DNA from: Caballeronia concitans | GTDB lineage: Bacteria > Pseudomonadota > Gammaproteobacteria > Burkholderiales > Burkholderiaceae | Assembly: GCF_001544615.1 (NCBI RefSeq) | Contig: NZ_FCNV02000001.1 | Coordinates: 620,001 to 684,000 of the forward strand | Length of the DNA: 64,000 bases | Direction of reading: 5' to 3' | Part shown: in pieces, positions 20,979-30,076 of the stretch | How positions within the stretch are numbered: the stretch's first letter is position 1 | How the letters are laid out: each line of letters starts with the position of its first letter | Made by a program: the position numbers and the translations under genes | Notes under the pieces: generated by a model | Told to the model about the DNA's origin: nothing | Database searches by the model: none | The model's input: the letters and a program-made list of their open reading frames with translations, nothing else

Positions 20979-22466
20979 ATGACGACCCAACGACTCACGA
21001 CTGCTGCCGGCGCACCCGTCGGAGACAACCAGAACTCGCAGACCGCCGGTCCGCGCGGCCCCGTCACGCTGCAGGACTTCTGGCTCGTCGAGAAGCTCGC
21101 GCATTTCGACCGCGAAGTGATTCCCGAGCGCCGCGTCCACGCGAAAGGATCGGGCGCGTTCGGCACGTTTCGCGTGACGCACGACATCTCGCGCTACACG
21201 AAGGCGAAGCTCTTCTCGGCGATCGGAAAGGAGACGCCCATCTTCATGCGCTTTTCGACGGTCGCGGGCGAGCGCGGCGCCGCCGACGCCGAACGCGACG
21301 TGCGCGGCTTTTCCATCAAGTTCTACACGGAAGAGGGCAACTGGGATGTCGTCGGCAACAACACGCCGGTGTTCTTCATCCGCGATCCGCTGAAGTTTCC
21401 CGATTTCATCCACACGCAAAAGCGCGATCCGTACACGAACCTGCGCAGCAACGTCGCGGCGTGGGATTTCTGGTCGCGTCATCCGGAATCGCTGCATCAG
21501 GTGACCATTTTGATGAGCGATCGCGGCATTCCGAAGAATTATCGGCAGATGCATGGCTTCGGTTCGCACACGTTCTCGTTCATCAACGCGGACAACGAGC
21601 GCTCCTACGTGAAGTTCCATTTCAAGTCGCAGCAGCCGCTCGAAAATTACACGGATGCGCAAGCCGCCGCCGTCATCGCAAATGACCGCGAAAGCGCGCA
21701 GCGCGATCTCGTCGAGAATATCGATCGCGGCAACTTTCCGCGCTGGAATTTCCGCATCCAGGTGATGACGGAAACGCAAGCCGCGCAGTACCGCATCAAT
21801 CCGTTCGACATCACGAAGGTGTGGCCGCATGGCGACTTTCCGCTGATCGATGTCGGCGTGATCGAACTGAACCGCAACGCGCAGAACTATTTCGCCGAAG
21901 TGGAGCAGGCGGCGTTCACGCCGGCGAACGTGGTGCCGGGCATCGGCTTCTCGCCGGACCGGCTGTTGCAGGGGCGCTTGTTCTCGTATGGCGACACGCA
22001 GCGTTATCGGCTCGGCATCAATCACCATCAGACGCCGGTGAACGCGTCGCGCGCGCCGATGGCGAATCCGTTTCATCGCGATGGCGCGATGCGCGTCGAC
22101 GGCAATCTCGGCGGCACCGTGAACTACGAGCCGAACCGCTTCGGCCAATTCGCGCAGGACGCGAGCGTCAACGAGCCGCCGCTCGAGGCGGGCGCGGTGT
22201 ATCGCTACGATCACCGCGAGGACGGCGACTACTACAGCCAGCCGGGCGCGCTCTTCCGCCTGTTCGACGATGCGCAGCGCGAGCGGCTCTACGGCAACAT
22301 CGCGCGGCATATTCACGGCGTGCCCGATGAAATCGTCGCGCGTCAATTGCAGCACTTCCGTCGCGCCGATCCGGCGTATGCGCAAGGCGTCGCCGATGCG
22401 CTCGCCGCACTCGGGCAGCGCGTCGAGATCGACGAGATCGACGAGAACGATACGGCAGCCGTCTGA
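20979..22466 (+). CDS. katA: Monofunctional heme catalase
   Basis: A 495-aa small-subunit catalase that dismutates hydrogen peroxide in the cytoplasm. The distal His54 ([10 protein letters not shown]) and Asn127 ([10 protein letters not shown]) and the proximal heme ligand Tyr337 ([10 protein letters not shown]) are all present. An AGGAG 9 bp upstream supports the start. The gene is downstream of oxyR and upstream of dps, so peroxide induction through OxyR is likely. The symbol katA is the usual one for this clade, but allele names vary between species. Confidence 0.95.
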   Translation: MTTQRLTTAAGAPVGDNQNSQTAGPRGPVTLQDFWLVEKLAHFDREVIPERRVHAKGSGAFGTFRVTHDISRYTKAKLFSAIGKETPIFMRFSTVAGERGAADAERDVRGFSIKFYTEEGNWDVVGNNTPVFFIRDPLKFPDFIHTQKRDPYTNLRSNVAAWDFWSRHPESLHQVTILMSDRGIPKNYRQMHGFGSHTFSFINADNERSYVKFHFKSQQPLENYTDAQAAAVIANDRESAQRDLVENIDRGNFPRWNFRIQVMTETQAAQYRINPFDITKVWPHGDFPLIDVGVIELNRNAQNYFAEVEQAAFTPANVVPGIGFSPDRLLQGRLFSYGDTQRYRLGINHHQTPVNASRAPMANPFHRDGAMRVDGNLGGTVNYEPNRFGQFAQDASVNEPPLEAGAVYRYDHREDGDYYSQPGALFRLFDDAQRERLYGNIARHIHGVPDEIVARQLQHFRRADPAYAQGVADALAALGQRVEIDEIDENDTAAV

Positions 22467-22516
22467 CGCAAACCTCACCGCGAGGCGGCTGCGACGAATC
22501 AACGAAGGAGAAGATC

Positions 22517-22669
22517 ATGGCTCAGGCATTGAACATCATCTGCGAGGCGGTGGATCACATCGAAACGACGAGCCGTCACGCATCGCGCGGCGCGCGCGTG
22601 GCGCTCGCGTTCGGCATCGTCGCGGCGGGCTATGGACTCGTCGTCGCGAGCGCGGGCGTCTTCGCATGA
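22517..22669 (+). CDS. 50-aa hypothetical membrane peptide between katA and dps
   Basis: An unrecognised 50-residue ORF starting 6 nt after AAGGAGA, one of the best ribosome sites in the region. Residues 1-24 are polar (MAQALNIICEAVDHIETTSR...), and residues 27-49 form one clear hydrophobic helix (VALAFGIVAAGYGLVVASAG), so it is probably a single-pass membrane protein. It follows the catalase stop by 50 bp and may share its transcript. Third-position G+C is as high as in real neighbours. Function unknown. Confidence 0.7.
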   Translation: MAQALNIICEAVDHIETTSRHASRGARVALAFGIVAAGYGLVVASAGVFA

Positions 22670-22867
22670 AATGACGGATGCGCGCGTGCGTGCGTTCGCG
22701 AGACGCGCGGAGCAACGCTTTCGCGCCTTGCCGGACAAAGAAGCACGCACGTTTCTAGGCTACACTGTCGGACGCTCGAAACGCCGCGCGACGGAACGAT
22801 CGCAGCCTGCAATGGAAGTCCGGCGCGGCGCGCATCAGGTTCATATCACTCTTCTCACGGAGTCATC

Positions 22868-23356
22868 ATGGCGAAAAAAGGCATCGCACCTGCCGTCAAC
22901 ATCGGCATCAACGACAAAGATCGCAAACGCATCGCCGAAGGCCTGTCGCGGCTGCTGGCGGACACGTACACGCTGTATCTTAAGACTCACAACTTCCACT
23001 GGAACGTCACCGGTCCGATGTTCAATACGCTGCATCTGATGTTCGAGACGCAGTACACCGAACTCGCGACGGCTGTCGACTCCATCGCGGAACGTATCCG
23101 CGCGTTGGGCGTGCACGCGCCGGGCAGCTACCGTGAATTCGCGAAGCTGTCGTCGATTCCCGAAGCGGAAGGCGTGCCGGACGCCGAAGACATGATCCGT
23201 CAACTGGTCGAAGGCCAGGAAGCGGTGGTGCGCACCGCGCGCGAAATCTTCCCGTCGACGGAAGCCGCGAACGACGAACCCACCGCCGACCTGCTCACGC
23301 AGCGCATGCAGACGCACGAAAAGACCGCGTGGATGCTGCGTTCGATGCTCGCGTAA
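22868..23356 (+). CDS. dps: Dps-family DNA-binding ferritin-like protein
   Basis: A 162-aa mini-ferritin that forms dodecamers, oxidises ferrous iron with hydrogen peroxide and protects DNA. The ferroxidase-type sequences [13 protein letters not shown] (residues about 40-52) and the following [23 protein letters not shown] are textbook Dps. The lysine-rich N-terminus (MAKKG) fits DNA binding. CACGGAG upstream supports the start. Its place beside oxyR and katA makes it part of a peroxide-defence block; a strong terminator follows. Confidence 0.95.
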   Translation: MAKKGIAPAVNIGINDKDRKRIAEGLSRLLADTYTLYLKTHNFHWNVTGPMFNTLHLMFETQYTELATAVDSIAERIRALGVHAPGSYREFAKLSSIPEAEGVPDAEDMIRQLVEGQEAVVRTAREIFPSTEAANDEPTADLLTQRMQTHEKTAWMLRSMLA

Positions 23357-23383
23357 AAGCAGCGTTCGCTTCGTTTCGACAAG

Positions 23384-23413
23384 AACCCGTGCCATTCACC
23401 GCACGGGTTTTTT
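23384..23413 (+). terminator. Terminator after dps
   Basis: AACCCGTGC and GCACGGGTT form a perfect 9-bp stem with an 8-nt loop and then TTTT, 28 bp after the dps stop. Confidence 0.9.
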
Positions 23414-23495
23414 GCTTTTGGGCGAAGCGCGACGCGCAAAGGCGTGCGTTCGCGAGGCTGGTCTAAAATAGCCCATCGCCTTTTCGCCGCCGTCC

Positions 23496-24356
23496 ATGCT
23501 CGCCCGTCTTCCGCTCTATATGCGCCTCGTGCGCCTCGACAAGCCCATCGGCAGCCTGCTGCTTTTGTGGCCGACGCTCAACGCGCTGTGGATTGCCTCC
23601 GATGGCCGTCCGCCGATCATGCTGCTCGTGATCTTCGCGATCGGCACGATACTCATGCGCTCGGCGGGCTGCGCGATCAACGACTACGCCGACCGCGACT
23701 TCGACCGCTACGTGAAACGCACCGCCGAGCGGCCGATCACCTCGGGCAAGATCAAGGCGTGGGAAGCGGTCGCGCTCGCGGCGGCGCTCTCGCTCGTGGC
23801 GTTCCTGCTCATCCTGCCGCTCAACACGCTGACGAAGGAGCTTTCGGTGTTCGCGCTCTTCGTCGCGGGCACGTATCCGTTCACGAAGCGATTCTTCGCG
23901 ATTCCGCAGGCATATCTCGGCATCGCGTTCGGCTTTGGCATTCCGATGGCATTCGCCGCCGTGCAGAACCATGTGCCGATGCTCGCGTGGATCATGCTCG
24001 CTGCGAACGTCTGCTGGTCTGTCGCCTACGACACCGAATACGCAATGGTGGATCGCGACGACGACATCAAGATCGGCATTCGCACATCGGCGCTCACCTT
24101 CGGCCGATACGACGTGCTGGCCGTCATGCTCTGCTACGCCGCGACGCTCGCGGTGTACGCGGGTATCGGCATCGCGCTTCGGTTCGGCTGGCCGTACTGG
24201 CTCGGCTGGCTCGCGGCGGCGGGCTGCGCGGCGTATCACTACGTGCTGATTCGCGGCCGCGAGCGCATGGCGTGTTTCGCCGCGTTCAAGCACAACAACT
24301 GGCTCGGCGGCGTGTTGTTCGCGGGAATCGCGCTGCACTACGCGCTCGCCGCGTAA
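23496..24356 (+). CDS. ubiA: 4-hydroxybenzoate octaprenyltransferase
   Basis: A 286-aa integral membrane prenyltransferase that attaches the polyprenyl tail to 4-hydroxybenzoate in ubiquinone synthesis. The first aspartate motif NDYADRDFD is at residues 62-70, with the second at [13 protein letters not shown] in the latter half, and there are about eight hydrophobic helices. Length is typical. It is transcribed alone, convergent with proC. Confidence 0.96.
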   Translation: MLARLPLYMRLVRLDKPIGSLLLLWPTLNALWIASDGRPPIMLLVIFAIGTILMRSAGCAINDYADRDFDRYVKRTAERPITSGKIKAWEAVALAAALSLVAFLLILPLNTLTKELSVFALFVAGTYPFTKRFFAIPQAYLGIAFGFGIPMAFAAVQNHVPMLAWIMLAANVCWSVAYDTEYAMVDRDDDIKIGIRTSALTFGRYDVLAVMLCYAATLAVYAGIGIALRFGWPYWLGWLAAAGCAAYHYVLIRGRERMACFAAFKHNNWLGGVLFAGIALHYALAA

Positions 24357-24361
24357 TCGCG

Positions 24362-24391
24362 GCGTGCGCGGACGCTAGCCGCCGCGCACGC
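24362..24391. terminator. Hairpin between convergent ubiA and proC
   Basis: GCGTGCGCGG pairs with CCGCGCACGC over 10 bp with a 10-nt loop. It has no T-run, so terminator function is only likely from its position between two converging genes. Confidence 0.45.
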
Positions 24392-24409
24392 AGCCGCGCA
24401 TCAAACGCA

Positions 24410-25222
24410 TCACGCGCCGCCCAGCTCGTCGCCCATTTCCTTCGCGCGCGCTTCGGCCGCGAGCGCGCCGCGCACGATCGCGTCCTTCACGCCGCTTGCT
24501 TCGAACGACGACAACGCCGCCGCCGTCGTGCCGCCCTTCGACGTCACGCGCTCGCGCAGCACGCTCGCCGGCTCGCCCGATTGCGCCGCGAGCTGCGCCG
24601 CGCCGGTGAACGTCGCCACGGCGAGCGCGCGTCCTTGTTCCTCGTCCATGCCGAGCGCGCGCGCCGCTTCCTGCATCGCTTCGATGAAATAGAACACGTA
24701 CGCCGGGCCGCTGCCGGAAATGGCGGTGACGGCGTCGAGTTTCGCTTCGTCGTCGAACCAGACGGTCGTGCCGACCGCTTCCAACACTTGCGATGCCAGC
24801 GCCTTGGCGGCATCGCTCACGCCGGGCAGCGCGGCCAGTCCCGTCACGCCCATGCCGATGAGCGCGGGCGTGTTCGGCATCGTCCGCACGATCTGCGCGT
24901 AGCCGTTCAGCCAGCGCGACAGGTCCGTTGCGCGAATGCCCGCCGCGATGCTGATGATGGTCTGCCGCGACAGATGCGGCGCGAGCGCCTCGGCGACGCT
25001 CTTCAGCACTTGCGGCTTCACCGCGAGCACGATGGCGTCGAAGCTGGCGAGCGTCGCGTCGATGGCCGCGCCCGTCGCCACGCCGAATTCCTTCGCGGTG
25101 CGCGCGCGCGCTTCGTCGTTGATGTCGATGGCATGGATGTCTGCCGGCGCGACGCCGCGTTTGACGAGACCGCCGATGAGCGCCGCGGCCATGTTGCCGC
25201 CGCCGATGAATGCGATTTTCAT
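24410..25222 (-). CDS. proC: Pyrroline-5-carboxylate reductase
   Basis: A 270-aa cytoplasmic NAD(P)H-dependent enzyme of the last step of proline synthesis. The N-terminal Rossmann motif is FIGGGNMAAALIGG (residues 5-18). The C-terminal dimerisation domain shows the family signature near VTSKGGTTAAALSSFE. It is 22 bp downstream of yggS, and the yggS-proC pair is widespread in bacteria. Confidence 0.97.
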   Translation of the reverse strand: MKIAFIGGGNMAAALIGGLVKRGVAPADIHAIDINDEARARTAKEFGVATGAAIDATLASFDAIVLAVKPQVLKSVAEALAPHLSRQTIISIAAGIRATDLSRWLNGYAQIVRTMPNTPALIGMGVTGLAALPGVSDAAKALASQVLEAVGTTVWFDDEAKLDAVTAISGSGPAYVFYFIEAMQEAARALGMDEEQGRALAVATFTGAAQLAAQSGEPASVLRERVTSKGGTTAAALSSFEASGVKDAIVRGALAAEARAKEMGDELGGA

Positions 25223-25244
25223 GATTGAGCCAGAAGGTGAGTGT

Positions 25245-25940
25245 TCAGTTCGTGTAGTCGCGCGCGCCGAAGATGGCGGTGCCGATGCGCACCATCGTCG
25301 CGCCTTCGAGCACGGCGGCTTCGAGGTCGGCGGACATGCCCATCGAGAGCGTGTCGAGGTCGAGGCCGTCGGAGCGCAATGTGTTCATCAGGTCGCGCAG
25401 GCGGGCGTGCGGCACGCGCTGGGCGTCGAGGGTGGCGGCGGGTTCGGGAATCGCCATCAGGCCGCGCAGGCGCAAGCCCGGCAGCGCGGCGATGGCATGC
25501 GCGAGCGCGGCGGCATCGGCCGGTTCCACGCCGCTCTTCGATGCCTCGCCGCTCACGTTCACCTGCACGCAGACATTGAGCGCCGCCGCGCCTTCGGGAC
25601 GCTGCGCCGACAGCCGCTCGGCGATCTTCAGCCGGTCGATGGAATGCACCCAGTCGAACTGCTCGGCGACGAGCTTCGTCTTGTTCGATTGCAGCGGCCC
25701 GATGAAATGCCATTCGATCTCGCCGCGCAAATCCGCGAGCGCCGCGATCTTCGCCACGCCTTCCTGCACGTAGTTCTCGCCGAACGCGCGCTGGCCGGCG
25801 TCGAAGGCGGCGCGGACATCGTCGGCGGGGAAGGTTTTGGACACGGCGAGCAGCCTGACCGACGCCGGATCGCGCGATGCGCTTTTCGCTGCCTCCGCGA
25901 TACGTTGCCGGACTTCTTCGAGATGTTGAGCGATGGACAT
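25245..25940 (-). CDS. yggS: YggS family pyridoxal phosphate homeostasis protein
   Basis: A 231-aa PLP-binding TIM-barrel protein (PLPBP/YBL036C family). It has no catalytic activity known but buffers PLP and affects amino-acid metabolism. The PLP lysine is Lys35 in LLAVSKTFP, followed by FGENYVQEG and WHFIGPLQSNK, all diagnostic. It sits between glcF (44 bp upstream) and proC (22 bp downstream), so it is probably read from the glc operon or its own promoter. Confidence 0.95.
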   Translation of the reverse strand: MSIAQHLEEVRQRIAEAAKSASRDPASVRLLAVSKTFPADDVRAAFDAGQRAFGENYVQEGVAKIAALADLRGEIEWHFIGPLQSNKTKLVAEQFDWVHSIDRLKIAERLSAQRPEGAAALNVCVQVNVSGEASKSGVEPADAAALAHAIAALPGLRLRGLMAIPEPAATLDAQRVPHARLRDLMNTLRSDGLDLDTLSMGMSADLEAAVLEGATMVRIGTAIFGARDYTN

Positions 25941-25984
25941 GCTTGAGGCTTAGGGCGGTCGAGCACTCATTATACGAAGCGGCG

Positions 25985-27211
25985 TCAACCGTACAGCAGA
26001 TGCTCCAGCAGTTGAATCCAGTGCGTGACGGGCGTGGACGTGCCGCTTTGCAGATGCGCGATGCAGCCCACGTTCGCCGACACGATCATCTGCGGCTCGG
26101 TCTTCTCTAGCCGGTCGAGCTTCTGGTTGCGCAACGCGTAGGAGAGCTTCGGCTGGAGGACCGAATACGTTCCCGCCGATCCACAGCACAGATGGCTGTC
26201 CGCTGGCAGGCGCACTTCGATGCCGAGCGAGGTCAGCAAATGCTCGACGCGCCCGCGAATCTGCTGCCCGTGCTGAAGCGTGCACGGCGGATGAAACGCC
26301 ACCGTATGCACGCCGCGCCGCCGCGCGATCGCGACCAGTTCTTCCTCGAAGACCGGCAGGATTTCAGCGAGATCGCGCGTCAGATCGACGATGCGCCGCG
26401 CTTTTTCCGCGTACATCGGATCGTCGCGCAACAGGTGCGCGTATTCCTTCACGGTCGCCCCGCAGCCGGACGCGTTCATCACGATCGCCTCGACGCCGCT
26501 CTCGACATACGGCCACCACGCGTCGATGTTGTTGCGCATGTCGTCGAGCGCGTCGTCGTTGTAGCCGAGATGCAGACGGATCGCGCCGCAGCAGCCTGCG
26601 TCCGGCGCGGTCACGATCTCGATGCCGAGCGCGTCGAACACACGCGCCGTCGCGATGTTCACGTTCGGCATCATCGCGGGCTGCACGCAGCCGGCGAGCA
26701 TCAGCATCTTGCGCGCGTGCTTGCGCGTCGGCGGGGCGAGCGGCTTCTCGGCGACCGGAATCTTCGCGCGCAGCTTGCGCGGCAGGACGCCGCGAAACTG
26801 CTGCCCGAGTTTCATCGCGGGCGTGAAGAGCGTGCTGTTCGGCAGGAAGCTCGCGAGCAGGCGCCGTTGCAGGCGCTGGCGCATCGGGCGCTCGACTTTC
26901 TGTTCGACGTGCTTGCGCCCGATCTCGACGAGCTTGCCGTACTGCACGCCCGACGGACACGTGCTCTCGCAATTGCGGCACGTGAGGCAGCGATCCAGAT
27001 GCGTTTGCGTGCTGCGCGTCACCGGCGCGCCTTCGAACATCTGCTTCATCAGATAGATGCGCCCGCGCGGTCCGTCGAGTTCGTCGCCGAGCAGTTGATA
27101 CGTCGGGCACGTCGCCGTGCAGAAACCGCAGTGCACGCATTTGCGCAGGATGGCGTCGGCTTCGTCGCCATCGGCCGTGCCGCGGATGAAATCGGCGAGA
27201 TTGGTTTGCAT
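25985..27211 (-). CDS. glcF: Glycolate oxidase iron-sulfur subunit GlcF
   Basis: A 408-aa iron-sulfur subunit that carries electrons from GlcDE to the membrane quinone pool. It has two ferredoxin-type 4Fe-4S motifs: C25-C28-C31-C35 and C75-C78-C81-C85. Two C-terminal CCG domains follow (GCCGAIRLHLG and LCCGSAGTYS). The ATG at 27211 (MQTNLADFIRG) is where homology starts; the longer frame overlaps glcE antisense to nothing and is rejected. It starts 8 bp after glcE. Confidence 0.96.
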   Translation of the reverse strand: MQTNLADFIRGTADGDEADAILRKCVHCGFCTATCPTYQLLGDELDGPRGRIYLMKQMFEGAPVTRSTQTHLDRCLTCRNCESTCPSGVQYGKLVEIGRKHVEQKVERPMRQRLQRRLLASFLPNSTLFTPAMKLGQQFRGVLPRKLRAKIPVAEKPLAPPTRKHARKMLMLAGCVQPAMMPNVNIATARVFDALGIEIVTAPDAGCCGAIRLHLGYNDDALDDMRNNIDAWWPYVESGVEAIVMNASGCGATVKEYAHLLRDDPMYAEKARRIVDLTRDLAEILPVFEEELVAIARRRGVHTVAFHPPCTLQHGQQIRGRVEHLLTSLGIEVRLPADSHLCCGSAGTYSVLQPKLSYALRNQKLDRLEKTEPQMIVSANVGCIAHLQSGTSTPVTHWIQLLEHLLYG

Positions 27212-27219
27212 CGATGCGC

Positions 27220-28308
27220 CTAGAAGTCGGGATACAAACGTGCGCGATTGAACACGCGCGCCGGATCGAACACCGCCTTCAGCCCGCGATGAATCTTCAT
27301 CAGCGGCGCCGGCAGCGGCGTGAACACGCCCGCGTTGCGATCGTAGGCGGAGCCCGCGCGGAAAATCGTCGCGTGGCCGCCCGCCTGTTTCGCGCTGATG
27401 CGAACGGTCTGCGGATCGGTGTCGGTGATCCACCAGCGTTGCGCGCCGCCCCATTCCATCAGTTGCGCGCCCGGCAGATGCAGCGGTTCCGCAATCGACG
27501 GCAGCGCGAGCCGCCACAGCGCCGAGCGCGGCTCGATGACCGCGAAGAACGGGTCCGTCTGCTCGCGCATGGCGATCCAGAAGCGATCGGCTTCGACGGC
27601 ATCGACCACTTCGCCGCCGAGCGTGTTGCGCGCGGTCTTCACGGCGGCTTCCGCGCCCGCGAGACGCAGCGCGAGCGTGCCGTCGCGCCACGCGCTGCCG
27701 GTGATCGGCAACGGATGGCCGCCCCATTCGTTGAGCTTGCGCACGCCGTCGGTGGCGTGCATGTCGAACTTGAGCGTCGCTTCGGCGACCGGGCGCGGCA
27801 GCACCTTGATCGACAATTCGAGGATCAGGCCGAGCGTGCCGAGCGATCCCGCGAGCAGCCGCGATACGTCGTAGCCCGCGACGTTCTTCACCACTTGCCC
27901 GCCAAAGTGCAGCACCTGGCCGCGTCCGTTCATGATGACCGCGCCGAGCACGAAATCGCGCGGCGCGCCGGTCCACGCGCGGCGCGGTCCCGCGATGCCC
28001 GCCGCGATGCAGCCGCCGAGCGTCGCGTTGCGGCCGAAGTGCGGCGGCTCGAAGGGCAGCATCTGCCCGTGCGCACGCAATGCGGCTTCGATTTCGGCGA
28101 GCGGTGTCCCGCTTTTCGCGGTGATGACGAGTTCCGCCGGGTCGTACGCGACGATGCCGCGATGCACGCGCGTGTCGAGAATCTCACCCTGGAGCGTCTG
28201 GCCGTACCAGTCCTTCGTCCCGCCGCCGCGGATGCGCAGCGGCGTGCCGGCCTCGGTGGCCCGGGCGATCCGCTCCGACCAGCCGGCGACGATGTCGTCC
28301 TGTTCCAT
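27220..28308 (-). CDS. glcE: Glycolate oxidase FAD-binding subunit GlcE
   Basis: A 362-aa PCMH-type FAD-binding protein, second subunit of glycolate oxidase. The opening FAD segment LRIRGGGTKDWYG (about residues 24-36) and later TLGGCIAAGIAGPRRAWTG match the family. It lacks the C-terminal catalytic domain of GlcD, as expected for GlcE. It lies between glcD and glcF on the same strand. Confidence 0.95.
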   Translation of the reverse strand: MEQDDIVAGWSERIARATEAGTPLRIRGGGTKDWYGQTLQGEILDTRVHRGIVAYDPAELVITAKSGTPLAEIEAALRAHGQMLPFEPPHFGRNATLGGCIAAGIAGPRRAWTGAPRDFVLGAVIMNGRGQVLHFGGQVVKNVAGYDVSRLLAGSLGTLGLILELSIKVLPRPVAEATLKFDMHATDGVRKLNEWGGHPLPITGSAWRDGTLALRLAGAEAAVKTARNTLGGEVVDAVEADRFWIAMREQTDPFFAVIEPRSALWRLALPSIAEPLHLPGAQLMEWGGAQRWWITDTDPQTVRISAKQAGGHATIFRAGSAYDRNAGVFTPLPAPLMKIHRGLKAVFDPARVFNRARLYPDF

Positions 28309-28427
28309 GGATGTCCCGCTCTTCGTTTCGACTGCTGTAGTGGCGGTGCCGCCTGTCCAGTCGATTGTACCGGCCGCTTAACGCATCCATACCCGGAGAA
28401 ACGTGGATAGCGGAGCGCGCCGCGCCG

Positions 28428-29981
28428 TCAGAAACGCGGCAGTTCCGGATGCGGCAACAGCCCGCCGCGAATGTGCATCTTTCCGTACTCCGCACAGCGC
28501 GCGCGCGTCGGAATGCCCTTGTCCGGATTCAGCAGCCCGGGCGGATCGAACGCGCGCTTGACGGCGTGAAACGCATCGCGCTCTTCGGGCGAGAATTGCA
28601 CGCACATCGAATTGATTTTTTCGATGCCGACGCCATGCTCGCCCGTCACCGTGCCGCCCAGCTCCACGCAGCATTCGAGAATGTCCGAGCCGAACGCTTC
28701 CGCGCGATGCCATTCGTCGAGATCGTTGCCGTTGAACAGGATCAGCGGATGCATGTTGCCGTCGCCCGCATGGAACACGTTGATGCAGCGCAGCGCGTAC
28801 TTCTTCTCCATCTCTTCGATACGCGCGAGCAGCGGCCCGATGGCGCGTCGCGGCACGGTGCCGTCCATGCAGTAGTAGTCCGGCGAGATGCGGCCGGCGG
28901 CGGGGAACGCGTTCTTGCGCCCGGACCAGAACTTGAGGCGCTCCGTTTCCGAACGCGAAATCTGGATGCGCGTCGCGCCGTATTCGCGCAGCACGGCGGT
29001 CATGCGGACGATTTCCTCGGTGACTTCGTCGTAGGTGCCGTCGGATTCGCAGAGCAGGATGGCGGCGGCGTCCAGATCGTAGCCGGCGTTGACGAATTCT
29101 TCGACGGCGCGCGTCGCGGGCTTGTCCATCATTTCGAGACCGGCCGGGATGATGCCCGCCGCGATGATCGCCGCGACCGCGTTGCCGCCTTTCACCACGT
29201 CGTCGAAGCTCGCCATGATCACTTGCGCGGTCTGCGGCTTCGGGATCAGCTTGACCGTGACTTCGGTGACGATGGCGAACATGCCTTCGCTGCCGATGAG
29301 CACCGCGAGCAGATCGAGCCCCGGCGCGTCCGGTCCGAGCGAGCCGAATTCGACGATGTCGCCTTCCATCGTCACCGCGCGCACGCGCAGCACGTTGTGA
29401 ACCGTGAGGCCGTACTTCAGACAGTGGACGCCGCCCGAATTCTCGGAGACGTTGCCGCCGATCGTGCATGCGATCTGCGACGACGGATCGGGCGCGTAGT
29501 AAAGGCCGTAGGGCGCGGCGGCTTCGGAGATGGCGAGATTGCGCACGCCGGGCTGCACGGTGGCCGTGCGCGCGTAGGGATCGACCTCGACGATTTTCCG
29601 GAAGCGCGCGAGCGACAGCACGATGCCGTGACGGATGGGCATGGCGCCGCCCGACAGCCCGGTGCCCGCGCCGCGCGGAACGATGGGCACCGCGAGCCGC
29701 GCGCAAATCTGCACCACGCGCTGAACCTGCGCCTCCGTTTCCGGCAGGGCGACCGCGAGCGGCAGACGTCGGTAAGCGGCGAGGCCGTCGCATTCGTAGA
29801 CGGACGTGTCTTCGTCGCGGAACAAGAGGCAATGCGTGGGCAGCACGGCCATCAGCGCCTGAACGACTTCGCGCTGACGCTCGGCCAGTTGCTCCCCGGT
29901 CAGCGCGGGGGAAATCTCGTGCGGCAGATTCGGCGATACCGCCGGCGAGAGCGGCGGCTTGAGTTCGTCCGGTGCGTTCAT
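28428..29981 (-). CDS. glcD: Glycolate oxidase subunit GlcD
   Basis: A 517-aa FAD-linked catalytic subunit that oxidises glycolate to glyoxylate. It has the PCMH motif VPRGAGTGLSGGAMP (about residues 96-110), the STIGGN-equivalent IACTIGGNVSENSGG, and the C-terminal HAGDGNMHP and EHGVG metal/substrate motifs. GGAGGAG lies just before the ATG at 29981. It is first of glcD-glcE-glcF; the N-terminal in-frame extension beyond 29981 is non-coding. Activity may include D-lactate. Confidence 0.95.
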   Translation of the reverse strand: MNAPDELKPPLSPAVSPNLPHEISPALTGEQLAERQREVVQALMAVLPTHCLLFRDEDTSVYECDGLAAYRRLPLAVALPETEAQVQRVVQICARLAVPIVPRGAGTGLSGGAMPIRHGIVLSLARFRKIVEVDPYARTATVQPGVRNLAISEAAAPYGLYYAPDPSSQIACTIGGNVSENSGGVHCLKYGLTVHNVLRVRAVTMEGDIVEFGSLGPDAPGLDLLAVLIGSEGMFAIVTEVTVKLIPKPQTAQVIMASFDDVVKGGNAVAAIIAAGIIPAGLEMMDKPATRAVEEFVNAGYDLDAAAILLCESDGTYDEVTEEIVRMTAVLREYGATRIQISRSETERLKFWSGRKNAFPAAGRISPDYYCMDGTVPRRAIGPLLARIEEMEKKYALRCINVFHAGDGNMHPLILFNGNDLDEWHRAEAFGSDILECCVELGGTVTGEHGVGIEKINSMCVQFSPEERDAFHAVKRAFDPPGLLNPDKGIPTRARCAEYGKMHIRGGLLPHPELPRF

Positions 29982-30076
29982 GTCTCCTCCCGGCGCCTGT
30001 CCTGATGCTGGCGCTTGTTCAATGACGATGTTGCGCGCTCGTGGCTTCTGCGTCCATCCGGCGCGCTTCCGATGCG

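Noticed and set aside
22632-23039. An ORF running from the katA-dps gap into dps in another frame
   Set aside because: It has no Shine-Dalgarno site and most of it is the dps sequence out of frame.
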